Below are positions 19,162 to 28,227 of a DNA stretch of 64,000 nt, one piece after another. This DNA comes from Burkholderia sp. IMCC1007 (GTDB lineage Bacteria > Pseudomonadota > Gammaproteobacteria > Burkholderiales > Burkholderiaceae), in contig NZ_JAPVQY010000046.1 in NCBI RefSeq assembly GCF_027257875.1, positions 1 through 64,000 of the forward strand, written 5' to 3'. Numbering within the stretch: position 1 is the first letter of the stretch; each line of letters opens with the position of its first letter. The notes under the pieces were generated by a model. The model had not been told where the DNA came from, ran no database searches, and saw only the letters and a program-made list of their open reading frames with translations. The position numbers were made by a program, and so were the translations under genes.

Positions 19162-19190
19162 TCGATCAATTCAAATACTGAATCGATCAA
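19162..19190. promoter_or_regulatory. Direct repeat upstream of the glucarate operon
   Basis: TCGATCAA occurs at 19162-19169 and 19183-19190, two helical turns apart, framing a short inverted repeat ATTCA-N5-TGAAT. Located 170 bp before gudP; candidate operator. Confidence 0.35.
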
Positions 19191-19360
19191 GTCAGCAATT
19201 GGCATGAAAGCGCAAATGTCGACATGACAGAATGGCCCGGACGCCCTGCCTGCCCCGCGTCCGGTGCCCGGCCTCCCGCCGGCGGCATCCATACACATCA
19301 TGCGCGCGCCCACCGCGCCTGCCGCACGACGGCACCTTCCGCCCTTCGGAGGAGACAGTC

Positions 19361-20701
19361 ATGAATCCGCTTCAAGCGCTGCCGACGTCCGCATCGGCAA
19401 CGGCCCGGCGCACGCGCGTGCGCTGGCTCGTGCTGGCCGTGCTGTTCGCGGTCACGACCATCAACTACGCGGATCGCGCGGCGATCGCGATCGCGGGCCC
19501 CGCCCTCGCCCGTTCGATGCACCTGAGCCACGTGCAGATGGGCTTCATCTTCTCGGCGTTCGGCTGGTCGTACGTGGTCGCGCAACTGCCGGGCGGCTGG
19601 CTGCTCGACCGCTTCGGGTCGCGCATCGTCTATGCGTTCAGCATCTTCTTCTGGTCGCTGTTCACGCTGCTGCAGGGCGGGATCGGCTTCTTCGGCGGCG
19701 CGACCGCATTCGCGCTGCTGTTCGGGCTGCGCTTCCTGGTCGGCGCGGCCGAGGCGCCGTCGTTCCCGGCCAACAGCCGGATCGTGTCCACCTGGTTCCC
19801 GGCGTCCGAGCGCGGCACCGCGTCGGCGATCTTCAATGCCGCGCAGTATGCGGCGACCGTCGTGTTCGCGCCGCTGATGGGCTGGCTCGTGCACGCGTTC
19901 GGCTGGCAGTCGGTGTTCGCGGTGATGGGCGTGCTCGGCTTCGCGTTCGTGCTCGTGTGGAACCGCACGATATACGACCCGAAGGTGCATCCGCGCATCA
20001 ACCGCGCGGAGTTCGACTACCTCGCCGACGGCGGTGCGCTCGTCAATATCGACCAGGCGACCGGCACGCGCGACAGCGGCCCGTCGATGCGGCACGTGAA
20101 GGCGCTGCTGAAGAACCGGATGCTGGTCGGCGTGTACGTCGCGCAGTACTGCATCAACGCGCTCACCTACTTCTTCATCACGTGGTTTCCCGTCTATCTC
20201 GTGCAGGCGCGCGGGATGTCGATCCTCAACGCGGGGCTCGTCGCGTCGATCCCGGCCGTGTGCGGATTCCTCGGCGGAATTCTCGGCGGCATCGTGTCCG
20301 ATGCGCTGCTCAAGCAGGGCCGGTCGCTGTCGGTCGCGCGCAAGGTGCCGATCGTGATCGGCATGCTGCTGTCGATGTCGATGATCGTCTGCAACTACAC
20401 CGATTCGCACGTGCTCGTCGTGCTGTTCATGGCGCTGTCGTTCTTCGGCAAGGGGCTCGGCGCGCTCGGCTGGGCCGTCAACGCCGATACCGCGCCGCGC
20501 CAGATCGCCGGGCTGAGCGGTGCGCTGCTCAACACCTGCGGCAACCTTTCCAGCATCACGACGCCGATCGCGATCGGCTATATCGTCGACCGCAGCGGCT
20601 CGTTCAACGGCGCGCTCGTCTACGTCGTCGCGCACGCGCTCGTCGCCGTGATCTGCTACCTGTTCGTCGTCGGCGAGATCCGCCGCGTCGAGCTGCAATG
20701 A
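19361..20701 (+). CDS. gudP: Glucarate/galactarate:H+ symporter, MFS anion:cation symporter family
   Basis: 446 aa with twelve hydrophobic helices. Features of the GudP/GarP/ExuT family: [29 protein letters not shown] in helix 1, [10 protein letters not shown] loop, [22 protein letters not shown], and the C-terminal [30 protein letters not shown] 19361 follows GGAGGAGA at 7 nt. Encoded just before the dehydratase, so it imports its substrate. Confidence 0.9.
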   Translation: MNPLQALPTSASATARRTRVRWLVLAVLFAVTTINYADRAAIAIAGPALARSMHLSHVQMGFIFSAFGWSYVVAQLPGGWLLDRFGSRIVYAFSIFFWSLFTLLQGGIGFFGGATAFALLFGLRFLVGAAEAPSFPANSRIVSTWFPASERGTASAIFNAAQYAATVVFAPLMGWLVHAFGWQSVFAVMGVLGFAFVLVWNRTIYDPKVHPRINRAEFDYLADGGALVNIDQATGTRDSGPSMRHVKALLKNRMLVGVYVAQYCINALTYFFITWFPVYLVQARGMSILNAGLVASIPAVCGFLGGILGGIVSDALLKQGRSLSVARKVPIVIGMLLSMSMIVCNYTDSHVLVVLFMALSFFGKGLGALGWAVNADTAPRQIAGLSGALLNTCGNLSSITTPIAIGYIVDRSGSFNGALVYVVAHALVAVICYLFVVGEIRRVELQ

Positions 20702-20763
20702 ACGGCGCGGGCCGCGCCCATGCGTCCGCCGGGCCCGCGCATTACGGAACCAGGAGCGAACCG

Positions 20764-22167
20764 ATGTCCGAATCCCGCCGTGCCGGCACCCCGCGCGTCA
20801 CGCGCATGCAGGTGATCCCCGTGGCCGGCCGCGACAGCATGCTGCTGAACCTGTGCGGCGCGCACGCGCCGTATTTCACGCGCAACCTCGTCATTCTCGA
20901 TGACAGCAGCGGGCATACGGGCGTCGGCGAAGTGCCGGGCGGCGAAGGCATCCGCCAGGCGCTGGCGCGAATGACGGATCTCGTCGTCGGGCAGTCGATC
21001 GGGCGCTACCAGGCGACGCTCAACGCGGTGCGCGCGGCGCTGTCCGGCGCGGCGGCCGGCGGCGGTGGCGGCCGCGCGATCCGGCACGAAGTGACGTCGG
21101 CCAGCGAGGCTGCCGTGCTGCGCCAGCCGCACGAGATCAATTTGCGGCTCGACAACGTGATCACCGCGATCGAGGCCGCGTTGCTCGACCTGCTCGGCCA
21201 GCATCTCGACGTGCCGGTCGCGGCGCTGCTCGGCGAAGGCCAGCAGCGCGACGCGGTGCCGATGCTCGCGTACCTGTTCTATATCGGCGAACGGCGCCGC
21301 ACCGACCTGCCGTATCGCGACGAGACGCACGCTTCGGACGACTGGTTCCGGTTGCGCAACGAAGCGGCACTCACGCCGGCCGCGATCGCGCGGCAGGCCG
21401 AGGCCGCGGTCGAGCGCTACGGCTTCGCCGATTTCAAGCTGAAGGGCGGCGTGATGGCCGGCGCGGACGAGATGGAAGCGATCGCAGCGATCAAGGCGCG
21501 CTTTCCCGACGCGCGCGCGACACTCGATCCGAACGGTGCGTGGTCGCTCGACGAGGCCGTCGCGCTGTGCCGCGGGCAAGGCCACCTGCTCGCGTATGCG
21601 GAAGATCCGTGCGGGCCGGAAGGCGGTTATTCGGGCCGCGAGGTGATGGCCGAATTCCGCCGCGCGACCGGCATTCCGACCGCGACCAACATGATCGCGA
21701 CCGACTGGCGGCAGATGGATCACGCGGTGCGGCTGCAAGCGGTCGACATCCCGCTCGCCGATCCGCATTTCTGGACGATGCAGGGCTCGGTGCGGCTCGC
21801 GCAGCTGTGCCGCGACTGGGGGCTCACGTGGGGCTCGCACTCGAACAACCATTTCGACGTGTCGCTCGCGATGTTCACGCATGCGGCCGCGGCGGCGCCC
21901 GGTACGATCACCGCGATCGATACGCACTGGATCTGGCAGGAAGGCGACGCGCGGCTCACGCGCGAGCCGCTCGAGATCGTCGGCGGGCAGGTGGCGGTGC
22001 CGGAGCGGCCGGGCCTCGGGGTCGAGCTCGACATGGCGCAGGTCGAGGCCGCGCATGCGCTGTATCGGGAAGTGGGCGGCACGGCGCGCGACGATGCGGT
22101 CGCGATGCGGTATCTGGTGCCGGGGTGGACGTACGATCCGAAGCGGCCGAGTTTCGGGCGGGGGTGA
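20764..22167 (+). CDS. gudD: Glucarate dehydratase
   Basis: 467-aa enolase-superfamily enzyme that converts D-glucarate to 5-keto-4-deoxyglucarate. Capping domain in the N-terminal third; the barrel has the catalytic KLKGG lysine, metal ligands in [14 protein letters not shown] and [12 protein letters not shown], and the His of [20 protein letters not shown] 20764 is preceded by AGGAGCG. Starts 62 bp after gudP. Confidence 0.93.
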   Translation: MSESRRAGTPRVTRMQVIPVAGRDSMLLNLCGAHAPYFTRNLVILDDSSGHTGVGEVPGGEGIRQALARMTDLVVGQSIGRYQATLNAVRAALSGAAAGGGGGRAIRHEVTSASEAAVLRQPHEINLRLDNVITAIEAALLDLLGQHLDVPVAALLGEGQQRDAVPMLAYLFYIGERRRTDLPYRDETHASDDWFRLRNEAALTPAAIARQAEAAVERYGFADFKLKGGVMAGADEMEAIAAIKARFPDARATLDPNGAWSLDEAVALCRGQGHLLAYAEDPCGPEGGYSGREVMAEFRRATGIPTATNMIATDWRQMDHAVRLQAVDIPLADPHFWTMQGSVRLAQLCRDWGLTWGSHSNNHFDVSLAMFTHAAAAAPGTITAIDTHWIWQEGDARLTREPLEIVGGQVAVPERPGLGVELDMAQVEAAHALYREVGGTARDDAVAMRYLVPGWTYDPKRPSFGRG

Positions 22168-22524
22168 TTGCGGCGGGCCGGGGAATGGGCGGGATGGCGG
22201 GCTGAGCCGGCGAGAAGCGGGGGCGGTGCCGGGCGTCGTGTGCCGGCTACCGGATCGGCAACGCGGTCTCGCGATCTGCACAAACGGCCGCATCCTGCCG
22301 GCTGCCCAATCCTTTGGCTCGCCGACCGCCGGCGTCGCGAACGGATCGGCGGCGTTCGTCGCGTTGTCGGTGCCGACCTTGAGGACCGTCAACGAGTTGC
22401 TGAACTAGCCGGCGAACCGACGGACGTTCAGAACGTTTCGAGCCGCGGGCCAGCCTCCAATCGCCTTCGCGGCGCGCGTCCATGACCCCGGTTCGAACCC
22501 CACAGCGGCAGCTTCCGGATCGAA

Positions 22525-22542
22525 TGTTTCACGCCTGAAACA
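22525..22542. promoter_or_regulatory. Upstream activator palindrome 1
   Basis: Perfect inverted repeat TGTTTCA-CGCC-TGAAACA, about 180 bp before the -24 element, the usual distance for a sigma-54 enhancer-binding protein. Confidence 0.6.
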
Positions 22543-22629
22543 CGAGGTGCCACGCGAGGTTTCGTCCGGGGCACTTCGGTCGCGACACACTGCAACCGGG
22601 ACCCGGAAGCCCGGCCCGCACCGCTCAGG

Positions 22630-22647
22630 CGTTACAGGACTGAAACA
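22630..22647. promoter_or_regulatory. Upstream activator palindrome 2
   Basis: Imperfect copy CGTTACA-GGAC-TGAAACA with the same 4-bp spacer, exactly 105 bp (ten helical turns) from copy 1 and about 75 bp before the -24 element. Confidence 0.55.
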
Positions 22648-22720
22648 TTTCCGACGGGGAAATCGCAATCGCGCGCGAAGCGGCGTCCTGCCGTCAGCCG
22701 GCAGGGCGTTTCCGGGTACA

Positions 22721-22736
22721 TGGCACGCTCCCTGCG
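22721..22736 (+). promoter_or_regulatory. Sigma-54-type -24/-12 promoter
   Basis: TGGCACG-N4-CTGCG: GG (22722-22723) and GC (22734-22735) are separated by the required 10 bases. It points toward the glycan operon, 637 bp before its first start codon. Confidence 0.6.
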
Positions 22737-22849
22737 TGCGTCGTCAATCGTCTCGCCAGCCCAAACTCAGACGATTTGAGTCAACGCTGCCTGGGACGGC
22801 GCACGTAGACGCCATACACTCAAATAGACGTTTCGTATTCGGGGCGAAT

Positions 22850-23101
22850 ATGAAAACCAGAACTCAAGCCGCATGGCCGGCGAATTCGGGGTTGAGCAGC
22901 ATGCTGCGCTCATTCTGTTCAGCATTGCGAAAAGCATGCCGTCTCGATATCCATTTTCGGATCCGGCCCGCGCCTTCCCGCGGTCGCGGCCACACCCTAT
23001 TTGCACCGCCCAGCCATTTCGAGCCCTTTGCTGGAGCGGCCCGCGCAACCGTCGTCGCACGTCCGCCGCACCGTCGAACACAATCGCATTTCGGAATGTG
23101 A
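22850..23101 (+). CDS. Possible small leader protein
   Basis: 83-codon frame beginning MKTRTQAAWPANSG within the long leader, with GGGGCG before the ATG. Arg/Pro/His-rich, no domain, no signal peptide. It may simply be chance. Confidence 0.2.
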   Translation: MKTRTQAAWPANSGLSSMLRSFCSALRKACRLDIHFRIRPAPSRGRGHTLFAPPSHFEPFAGAARATVVARPPHRRTQSHFGM

Positions 23102-23372
23102 TGTGCAGCGCCGGACGTCGGCGCTGCCAGCCATCGCCTCCGGCATCGCGCGGATACTGAAATCGCACCGCCGCGTGGCATCCGCGGGCTCGGCATCGAA
23201 CATGAACTGCGTTGCGTTCGCTCCGGACGATCAGGACTGCGCGGCACGCGTTCGCGTCGACGCCAATCGCGCTGGTAATTCCTGACCGGCCAGCGAATCG
23301 GTACGCGGCGTCAGGTTGGGCCCGCCGCAACGCGAGCCCCAAGAAAAGCATGGAACCAATCAGGAGACCAAA

Positions 23373-24644
23373 ATGGCGAGCGATATTCTTCTGCGCGAGG
23401 ATTGCGCCGGCGCGCCGGCTTCGAATCATGCCGCGCCAGCCGCAGGCGAGAACGGTCCCGCGGCCGATCGGATCAGGGTGTCGGCCGTTATGCCCTGCCT
23501 CGACGAGGAAATGACGCTGGCCATATGCATCGTGAAAGCGCAACGCAGCTTCGCCAGGCTGGGTGTCACCGGCCAGGTCGTGATCGCCGACAACGGCTCC
23601 ACCGACCGCTCAGTCGAGATTGCTCGCGAGCTCGGCGCCAAGGTGGTACATCAGCCGGTTCGGGGCTACGGCTCGGCGCTGACGGCCGGCATTGCCGCGG
23701 CCGACGGCGACATCATCATCATGGGCGACGCGGACGACTCCTATGACTGGTCGAATATCCGCGACTTCGTCGCGAAGATCGAGGAGGGCTACGAGTTCGT
23801 CATCGGCAACCGCTTCAAGGGCGGCATCATGCCGCATGCGATGCCGCCGCTTCATCGCTATCTCGGCAATCCGGTACTGTCGACGATTGCACGGCTGACC
23901 TGCAGCGTCCCGGTCGGCGATTTCCATTGCGGGATGCGTGCGTTCACGCGGGAAGCGTTCGCGCGCATGGATCTGCAGACGCCCGGGATGGAGTTCGCAT
24001 CGGAAATGGTGATGAATGCGGCGCGCAACGGATTGCGCATCGTCGAGATTCCGACCGTACTCCACCCCGACAAGCGCAACCGTCCGCCGCACCTGCGTTC
24101 GTTCCGCGACGGCTGGCGGCACCTGCGCTTCATCCTCACGTACGCACCCAACCACGTCTTCGTGATGCCAGGGCTCCTGCTGTTCGTCGCGGGCCTGCTG
24201 CTGCTCGGCCTGCTGGCGGGCGGTCCGACGACCCTGTTCGGACACTTCATGGGCCCGCACTTTCTCGCGCTCGCCAGCGTCCTGACGCTGATCGGATTCA
24301 ATTTCATCACGATGGGCGTGCTCGCCAAGGTGATCATGGCCGATAAGCATCCATTGCTGCGAGGGCGTATCGTCCGATGGGCCACTGGCCCGTTCGCGAT
24401 GGAAGCGTGTCTGCTGGGCGGCGCTGCAACCGCAGCGCTCGGGTTGATCCTGGATGCGAATATGCTATTCAAATGGCTAACCAATCCGGCGCTTCCAATG
24501 GAAAGCACCGTGCATCTGGCCAGTGTCGCCACGACCCTGATCGTACTCGGCATGGACGGCGCATTTTCCGCCTTCCTCCTCAATCTGCTCGTACGTGAAG
24601 GGGAAAGACATCACGCACATGCCGTGCCTTTCATCGGGAAATAA
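23373..24644 (+). CDS. GT2 glycosyltransferase with membrane tail (DPM1/polyprenyl-phosphate type)
   Basis: 423 aa. GT-A domain from about residue 30: VSAVMPCLDEEMTLAICI, VIADNGSTDRSVEIA, the DxD-like GDADDSYDW metal site and GMRAFTREAF. Three or four hydrophobic helices follow residue 260. This layout fits enzymes that move a sugar onto polyprenyl phosphate at the inner membrane. ATG 23373 has AGGAG at 8 nt. First gene of the operon behind the sigma-54-type promoter; the next gene starts 7 bp after its stop. Confidence 0.9.
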   Translation: MASDILLREDCAGAPASNHAAPAAGENGPAADRIRVSAVMPCLDEEMTLAICIVKAQRSFARLGVTGQVVIADNGSTDRSVEIARELGAKVVHQPVRGYGSALTAGIAAADGDIIIMGDADDSYDWSNIRDFVAKIEEGYEFVIGNRFKGGIMPHAMPPLHRYLGNPVLSTIARLTCSVPVGDFHCGMRAFTREAFARMDLQTPGMEFASEMVMNAARNGLRIVEIPTVLHPDKRNRPPHLRSFRDGWRHLRFILTYAPNHVFVMPGLLLFVAGLLLLGLLAGGPTTLFGHFMGPHFLALASVLTLIGFNFITMGVLAKVIMADKHPLLRGRIVRWATGPFAMEACLLGGAATAALGLILDANMLFKWLTNPALPMESTVHLASVATTLIVLGMDGAFSAFLLNLLVREGERHHAHAVPFIGK

Positions 24645-24651
24645 GCGAACC

Positions 24652-25728
24652 ATGAAAACGGTGTCCCAAACTGCCGCCGCCCCGATTCGTGTCGCGTCCG
24701 TCGGGCTGGGATGGGTGACGACTCATCGTCATCTGCCCGTGATGCTACGCGACCCGAGCTTCGAAGTCGTCGGCCTGATCGATCGCCAGCCGCAACACGC
24801 GGAGCGCGTCGCGCAACGACTCAGTGTCCGGCACCACGCCTGTGCCGGATCGCTTGCCGACGTTCCGTGGCTCGACGACGTCGATGCCGTGACGATCGGC
24901 GCCGGCCCACACGCTCATTACCCGCTGATCCGGGAAGCGCTGCGCGCGGGCAAGCACGTGCTCACCGAAAAGCCGTTCACGATGCGGGTGGCGGAAGGCG
25001 AAGAGCTGGTCAAGCTGGCGAAGGCCCACGAGCGGACCCTGTGCATCGTGCATAACTTTCAATTTGCCTCTTCGACCAAGCGCCTGCTGCGAGACGTCGA
25101 GACCGGCTGCTATGGCAGCATCCGCTCGATTACCGCCCATCAATTCGGGAATCCAGAACGTCGCCTGCCTGCCTGGTACGAAGACCTTCCGCTAGGCCTC
25201 TTCTACGACGAGAGTCCACACATGTTCTATCTGCTGCGGCGCCTGGCTCCTGGCGCGCTGGCGCTCAGGCATGCGACTGTCGTCCCGAGCAGCACAGGCC
25301 TCGAAACGCCTTGCATGATCACCGCACATTACCAATGCAATGCCCCGCACGGCTCGATTCCAGTCATGTTGAACATGAATTTCGAATCGCCGGTCAGCGA
25401 ATGGCAGGTGGTCGTGTGCGGCGAACGCTTCATGGGAATCGTCGACGTTTTTCGCGATATCTACATTCGTTTGCCGAACGACGGCGCCCATACGACCGCG
25501 ACGGTCCTGCGCACGTCGCTGTCCGCCACGTGGCAACACTGGCAGCAACATTTCACGAGCGGAATCCGGCATCTCAGAGGGATGCTCTTTTACGGCAACG
25601 ACGATGTCTTCGCGGGTTTCGCCCGCTCGATTCGCACCGGCAACGCGGTCGAGCCCATCGGTGCCGACTCGGCGCTGGCGATCCTCGGCATGCAGCATCA
25701 GATCATCGAATGTGCGGCACGGGTATGA
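24652..25728 (+). CDS. Gfo/Idh/MocA-family sugar oxidoreductase
   Basis: 358 aa. N-terminal Rossmann fold (RVASVGLGWVTTHRHLPVM; GxG with the second half relaxed) and the family lysine motif VLTEKPFTMRVAEGEELV. The C-terminal domain supplies the substrate site (YDESPHMFYLLRRL). Such enzymes oxidise or epimerise nucleotide-bound or free sugars, here presumably a precursor for the cluster's glycan. Tight spacing on both sides shows co-transcription. Confidence 0.88.
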   Translation: MKTVSQTAAAPIRVASVGLGWVTTHRHLPVMLRDPSFEVVGLIDRQPQHAERVAQRLSVRHHACAGSLADVPWLDDVDAVTIGAGPHAHYPLIREALRAGKHVLTEKPFTMRVAEGEELVKLAKAHERTLCIVHNFQFASSTKRLLRDVETGCYGSIRSITAHQFGNPERRLPAWYEDLPLGLFYDESPHMFYLLRRLAPGALALRHATVVPSSTGLETPCMITAHYQCNAPHGSIPVMLNMNFESPVSEWQVVVCGERFMGIVDVFRDIYIRLPNDGAHTTATVLRTSLSATWQHWQQHFTSGIRHLRGMLFYGNDDVFAGFARSIRTGNAVEPIGADSALAILGMQHQIIECAARV

Positions 25729-25743
25729 CGGAGGTATTCCCAA

Positions 25744-26589
25744 ATGACCATGAATTTCGATTTGCTCCGGCGCTTCTTCAAGGAAACGCCGTTTCAACCC
25801 GCGACGAGCCTGTGGCGGGCCATCGAGATCGACGTCGTGCTGTCCCGGCCGTTTCCGCCCGGCCGCGGCATGGACCTCGGCTGCGGCGACGGCAAGCTGA
25901 TGAAGACCATCACGGATCACGTCGGCCGGCGCGAACTCGTGGGCGTCGACATCGATCCGCTCGAAACCGGCCAGGCAAGCGCGCTCGGGCTCTACGACAC
26001 GGTTCATACGACCTCGGGCGGTCGCATTCCAGAGCCGGAAGACTCGTTCGATTTCGTGTTTTCCAACTCGGTCCTCGAGCATATCGACACCATCGGGGAC
26101 GTGCTCGATGAAGTCTCCCGCGTCCTCAAGCCGGGCGGTAAATTCGTGTTCACGGTGCCGAGCAAATATTTCCACGCGTGCCTGACGGGCCCGTGGCTGC
26201 CAGCGACGAGCCGCTCCGCCTACCTAGACGAAATCGATCGTCGCTGCGCGCACAAGCGGTACTGGGGCGTCGAACTCTGGGAACAGGAACTCGCCCGCAG
26301 AGGGTTGCGGGTTAGCGACCATGTCGAGTACCTGACCGTAAACGAGGTACGGCGCTGGGAAAACATTTCCAGACTGACTGCGGGCATTCTTTATCTGGCG
26401 TTCGGCAAGCGCCGTCAACCGATCGACATTCAGCGCAGTCTCGGCTTGCGCAAGTCGAAGTCTTCCGTTCCGAATGCGCTTGCGGTCATGGCCAGCAAGA
26501 TGCTGGCGATCGGTCTGAACCGATCGTCACCATCGGCAGGCCCCTTCGGTTGCGTGCTCGTCGAATCCGTCAAGGTCGTGAGCAACTAG
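25744..26589 (+). CDS. SAM-dependent methyltransferase
   Basis: 281 aa. Class I methyltransferase: motif I GMDLGCGDGKLMKTI (about 42-56), acidic loop VGVDIDPLETG, motif IV FDFVFSNSVLEHID and VSRVLKPGGKFVFTVPS. It most likely methylates the sugar or a lipid intermediate of the neighbouring pathway. 15 bp from the previous gene and 4 bp from the next. Confidence 0.9.
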   Translation: MTMNFDLLRRFFKETPFQPATSLWRAIEIDVVLSRPFPPGRGMDLGCGDGKLMKTITDHVGRRELVGVDIDPLETGQASALGLYDTVHTTSGGRIPEPEDSFDFVFSNSVLEHIDTIGDVLDEVSRVLKPGGKFVFTVPSKYFHACLTGPWLPATSRSAYLDEIDRRCAHKRYWGVELWEQELARRGLRVSDHVEYLTVNEVRRWENISRLTAGILYLAFGKRRQPIDIQRSLGLRKSKSSVPNALAVMASKMLAIGLNRSSPSAGPFGCVLVESVKVVSN

Positions 26590-26593
26590 AGCG

Positions 26594-27001
26594 ATGCCTC
26601 CGCATTCGGCCTCTCGCGTTCCACCCCTACCCGGGAAGTTTCTACGCTTCGTCCTGGTCGGGGGCATCTGCACGCTGCTGAACCTGTCAACGCTCTGGTT
26701 CGTGACGACCCACCTCAGGTGGCATTACCTGATTGCCGTCACGATCTCGTTCTTCACAGTCAACGGGGTGGGTTTCGTTTTCAACAAGTACTTTACCTTT
26801 ACGAGAATATCGCCCCCAAACTTCCGCGAGATCCGGCGGTACTACTTCGTGATGTCGAGTTCGCTTGCATTGAATCTGGGCATTATGTTCATCATGGTCG
26901 ACATGCTAGGCATCAATTACCTGCTGTCCAGTGTTGCGATCACCTTGCTGTTCATGATCTTCAATTTCCTGACCCATCTCGGCTGGACCTTTGCGCCGTG
27001 A
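26594..27001 (+). CDS. GtrA-family membrane protein
   Basis: 135 aa with four membrane helices. It opens with the signature FLRFVLVGGICTLLNLSTLWF and has the FVFNKYFTF motif between helices 2 and 3. GtrA proteins are thought to flip undecaprenyl-linked sugar across the inner membrane for O-antigen or teichoic-acid decoration. Its place between a polyprenol GT2 and a GT-C-like protein is the same three-part logic as gtrABC cassettes. Confidence 0.93.
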   Translation: MPPHSASRVPPLPGKFLRFVLVGGICTLLNLSTLWFVTTHLRWHYLIAVTISFFTVNGVGFVFNKYFTFTRISPPNFREIRRYYFVMSSSLALNLGIMFIMVDMLGINYLLSSVAITLLFMIFNFLTHLGWTFAP

Positions 27002-27027
27002 CACACGACCTGCCGCCGGAAAACGAC

Positions 27028-28224
27028 ATGAATGCACAGACCGACGGCGCATCGCTGTCCCGGGACACTGCACAACTCGTGCGCATCGTCCTGATTACCC
27101 ATTTTTTTCCCGCCCACCGAGGCGGCGTGGAACTCGTCGCGGGCCATCTTGCCGAGACGCTCGTGCGGGACTCGGCGGCCGTCATCGAATGGTTCGCGAG
27201 CGATTGCGACCCGGCCCCGGCCATCGAAGGCATCACGTGTGTGAGCGTACCGGCGTGGAATCCCCTCGAGCGCCGCTTGCACGTCCCGTATCCATTCTGG
27301 TCACCGTTGCGCCTGAAGGCTCTGTGGCACGCGGTCCGGCGAGCCGATCTCGTGCACATTCACGATTACATTTACGTCGGCAGCATCGTTACGTTCGCGA
27401 TTGCGAAAATCCAGCGCAAGCCGATCCTGATCACTCAGCATGTCGGCGCAGTTCCGTTTCGCAACGCGATGGTTCGGCGCCTGCTCGCGTTGGCAAACAT
27501 GACGCTCGGCAGGGCGATGCTCGAATACGCCGATGGCGCAGCGTTCGTCAGCACCGTCGTCAGGCAATTCTTCCTGCCCGGCGACACATCCGAACGACCG
27601 GGCTGCCTGATTCAAAACGGACTCGACCGCTCGACCTTCTTTCCGGTCGCCGATGCCGAGCGCGACACGCTGCGCGTCGGCCTGAACATTCCGGCCGGCC
27701 GCACCTGCTTTCTCTTCGTTGGCCGCTTCGTCGAGAAGAAGGGGCTCGATCTGCTGGAACGCCTGACGGAATCGCTCCCCGACGTTATCTGGATATTTGC
27801 CGGCAAAGGGGAAATGGACCCCGAAAAATGGGCAAGAAGCAACATCCGGATTTTCCGCGACCGTTCCGGATCGACGCTTGCCGAGCTCTATCGCGCGGCC
27901 GACCTGCTCGTCTTGCCCAGCGCAGGGGAAGGCTTTCCGCTCGTCGTGCAGGAATCCATGGCCTGCGGCACGCCCGCTATCGTCGGCCGCGATACCGCAT
28001 CGGCGCTGCCGGGCATCGAACAGGTGCTGTTCTCCGAGACCGTGGAGGCCGGCGATGCGCTGCCGGCTTGGCATCGCCGCCTGACGACACTCGCCGCCGA
28101 TCTACCCCTGCTCGCGCGACGGCGCAGTGAGGTCGCGAACTGGGCCGCCATGCATTGGTCATGGGATCGATGCGCGAACGCCTATCGAGACTTGATCCGC
28201 ACAATACTCGAGCAACAGAGGTGA
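27028..28224 (+). CDS. GT4 glycosyltransferase
   Basis: 398 aa. GT-B fold: N-terminal HFFPAHRGGVELVAGHLAE and HIHDYIYVGSIV, C-terminal FLFVGRFVEKKGLDLLERL, the EGFPLVVQESMACGTPAIV nucleotide-sugar site with the ExxxxE pattern. A retaining transferase probably working on the cytosolic side. An in-frame GTG at 26998 overlaps the end of gtrA, but ATG 27028 is better placed. 3 bp before the next gene. Confidence 0.9.
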   Translation: MNAQTDGASLSRDTAQLVRIVLITHFFPAHRGGVELVAGHLAETLVRDSAAVIEWFASDCDPAPAIEGITCVSVPAWNPLERRLHVPYPFWSPLRLKALWHAVRRADLVHIHDYIYVGSIVTFAIAKIQRKPILITQHVGAVPFRNAMVRRLLALANMTLGRAMLEYADGAAFVSTVVRQFFLPGDTSERPGCLIQNGLDRSTFFPVADAERDTLRVGLNIPAGRTCFLFVGRFVEKKGLDLLERLTESLPDVIWIFAGKGEMDPEKWARSNIRIFRDRSGSTLAELYRAADLLVLPSAGEGFPLVVQESMACGTPAIVGRDTASALPGIEQVLFSETVEAGDALPAWHRRLTTLAADLPLLARRRSEVANWAAMHWSWDRCANAYRDLIRTILEQQR

Positions 28225-28227
28225 TTC

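Larger units (their letters stand above)
22168..23372. other. 1.2-kb regulatory leader before the glycan cluster
   Basis: No gene is convincing here. It holds two palindromes, a sigma-54-type promoter (annotated separately) and about 630 bp of possible 5' leader. Base composition becomes less GC-rich than in the flanking core genes. Confidence 0.6.

Noticed and set aside
19264-20763. Frame that would extend gudD upstream to 967 codons
   Set aside because: The extension lies out of frame over gudP; the true start is ATG 20764 with AGGAGCG.
22484-22499. GGTTCGAACCCC, like a tRNA T-arm
   Set aside because: The five bases on each side do not pair and no cloverleaf can be drawn; the core is a chance palindrome.
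22767-23543. 258-codon minus frame over the glycan leader
   Set aside because: No domain, no start signal, and it overlaps the start of the GT2 gene.
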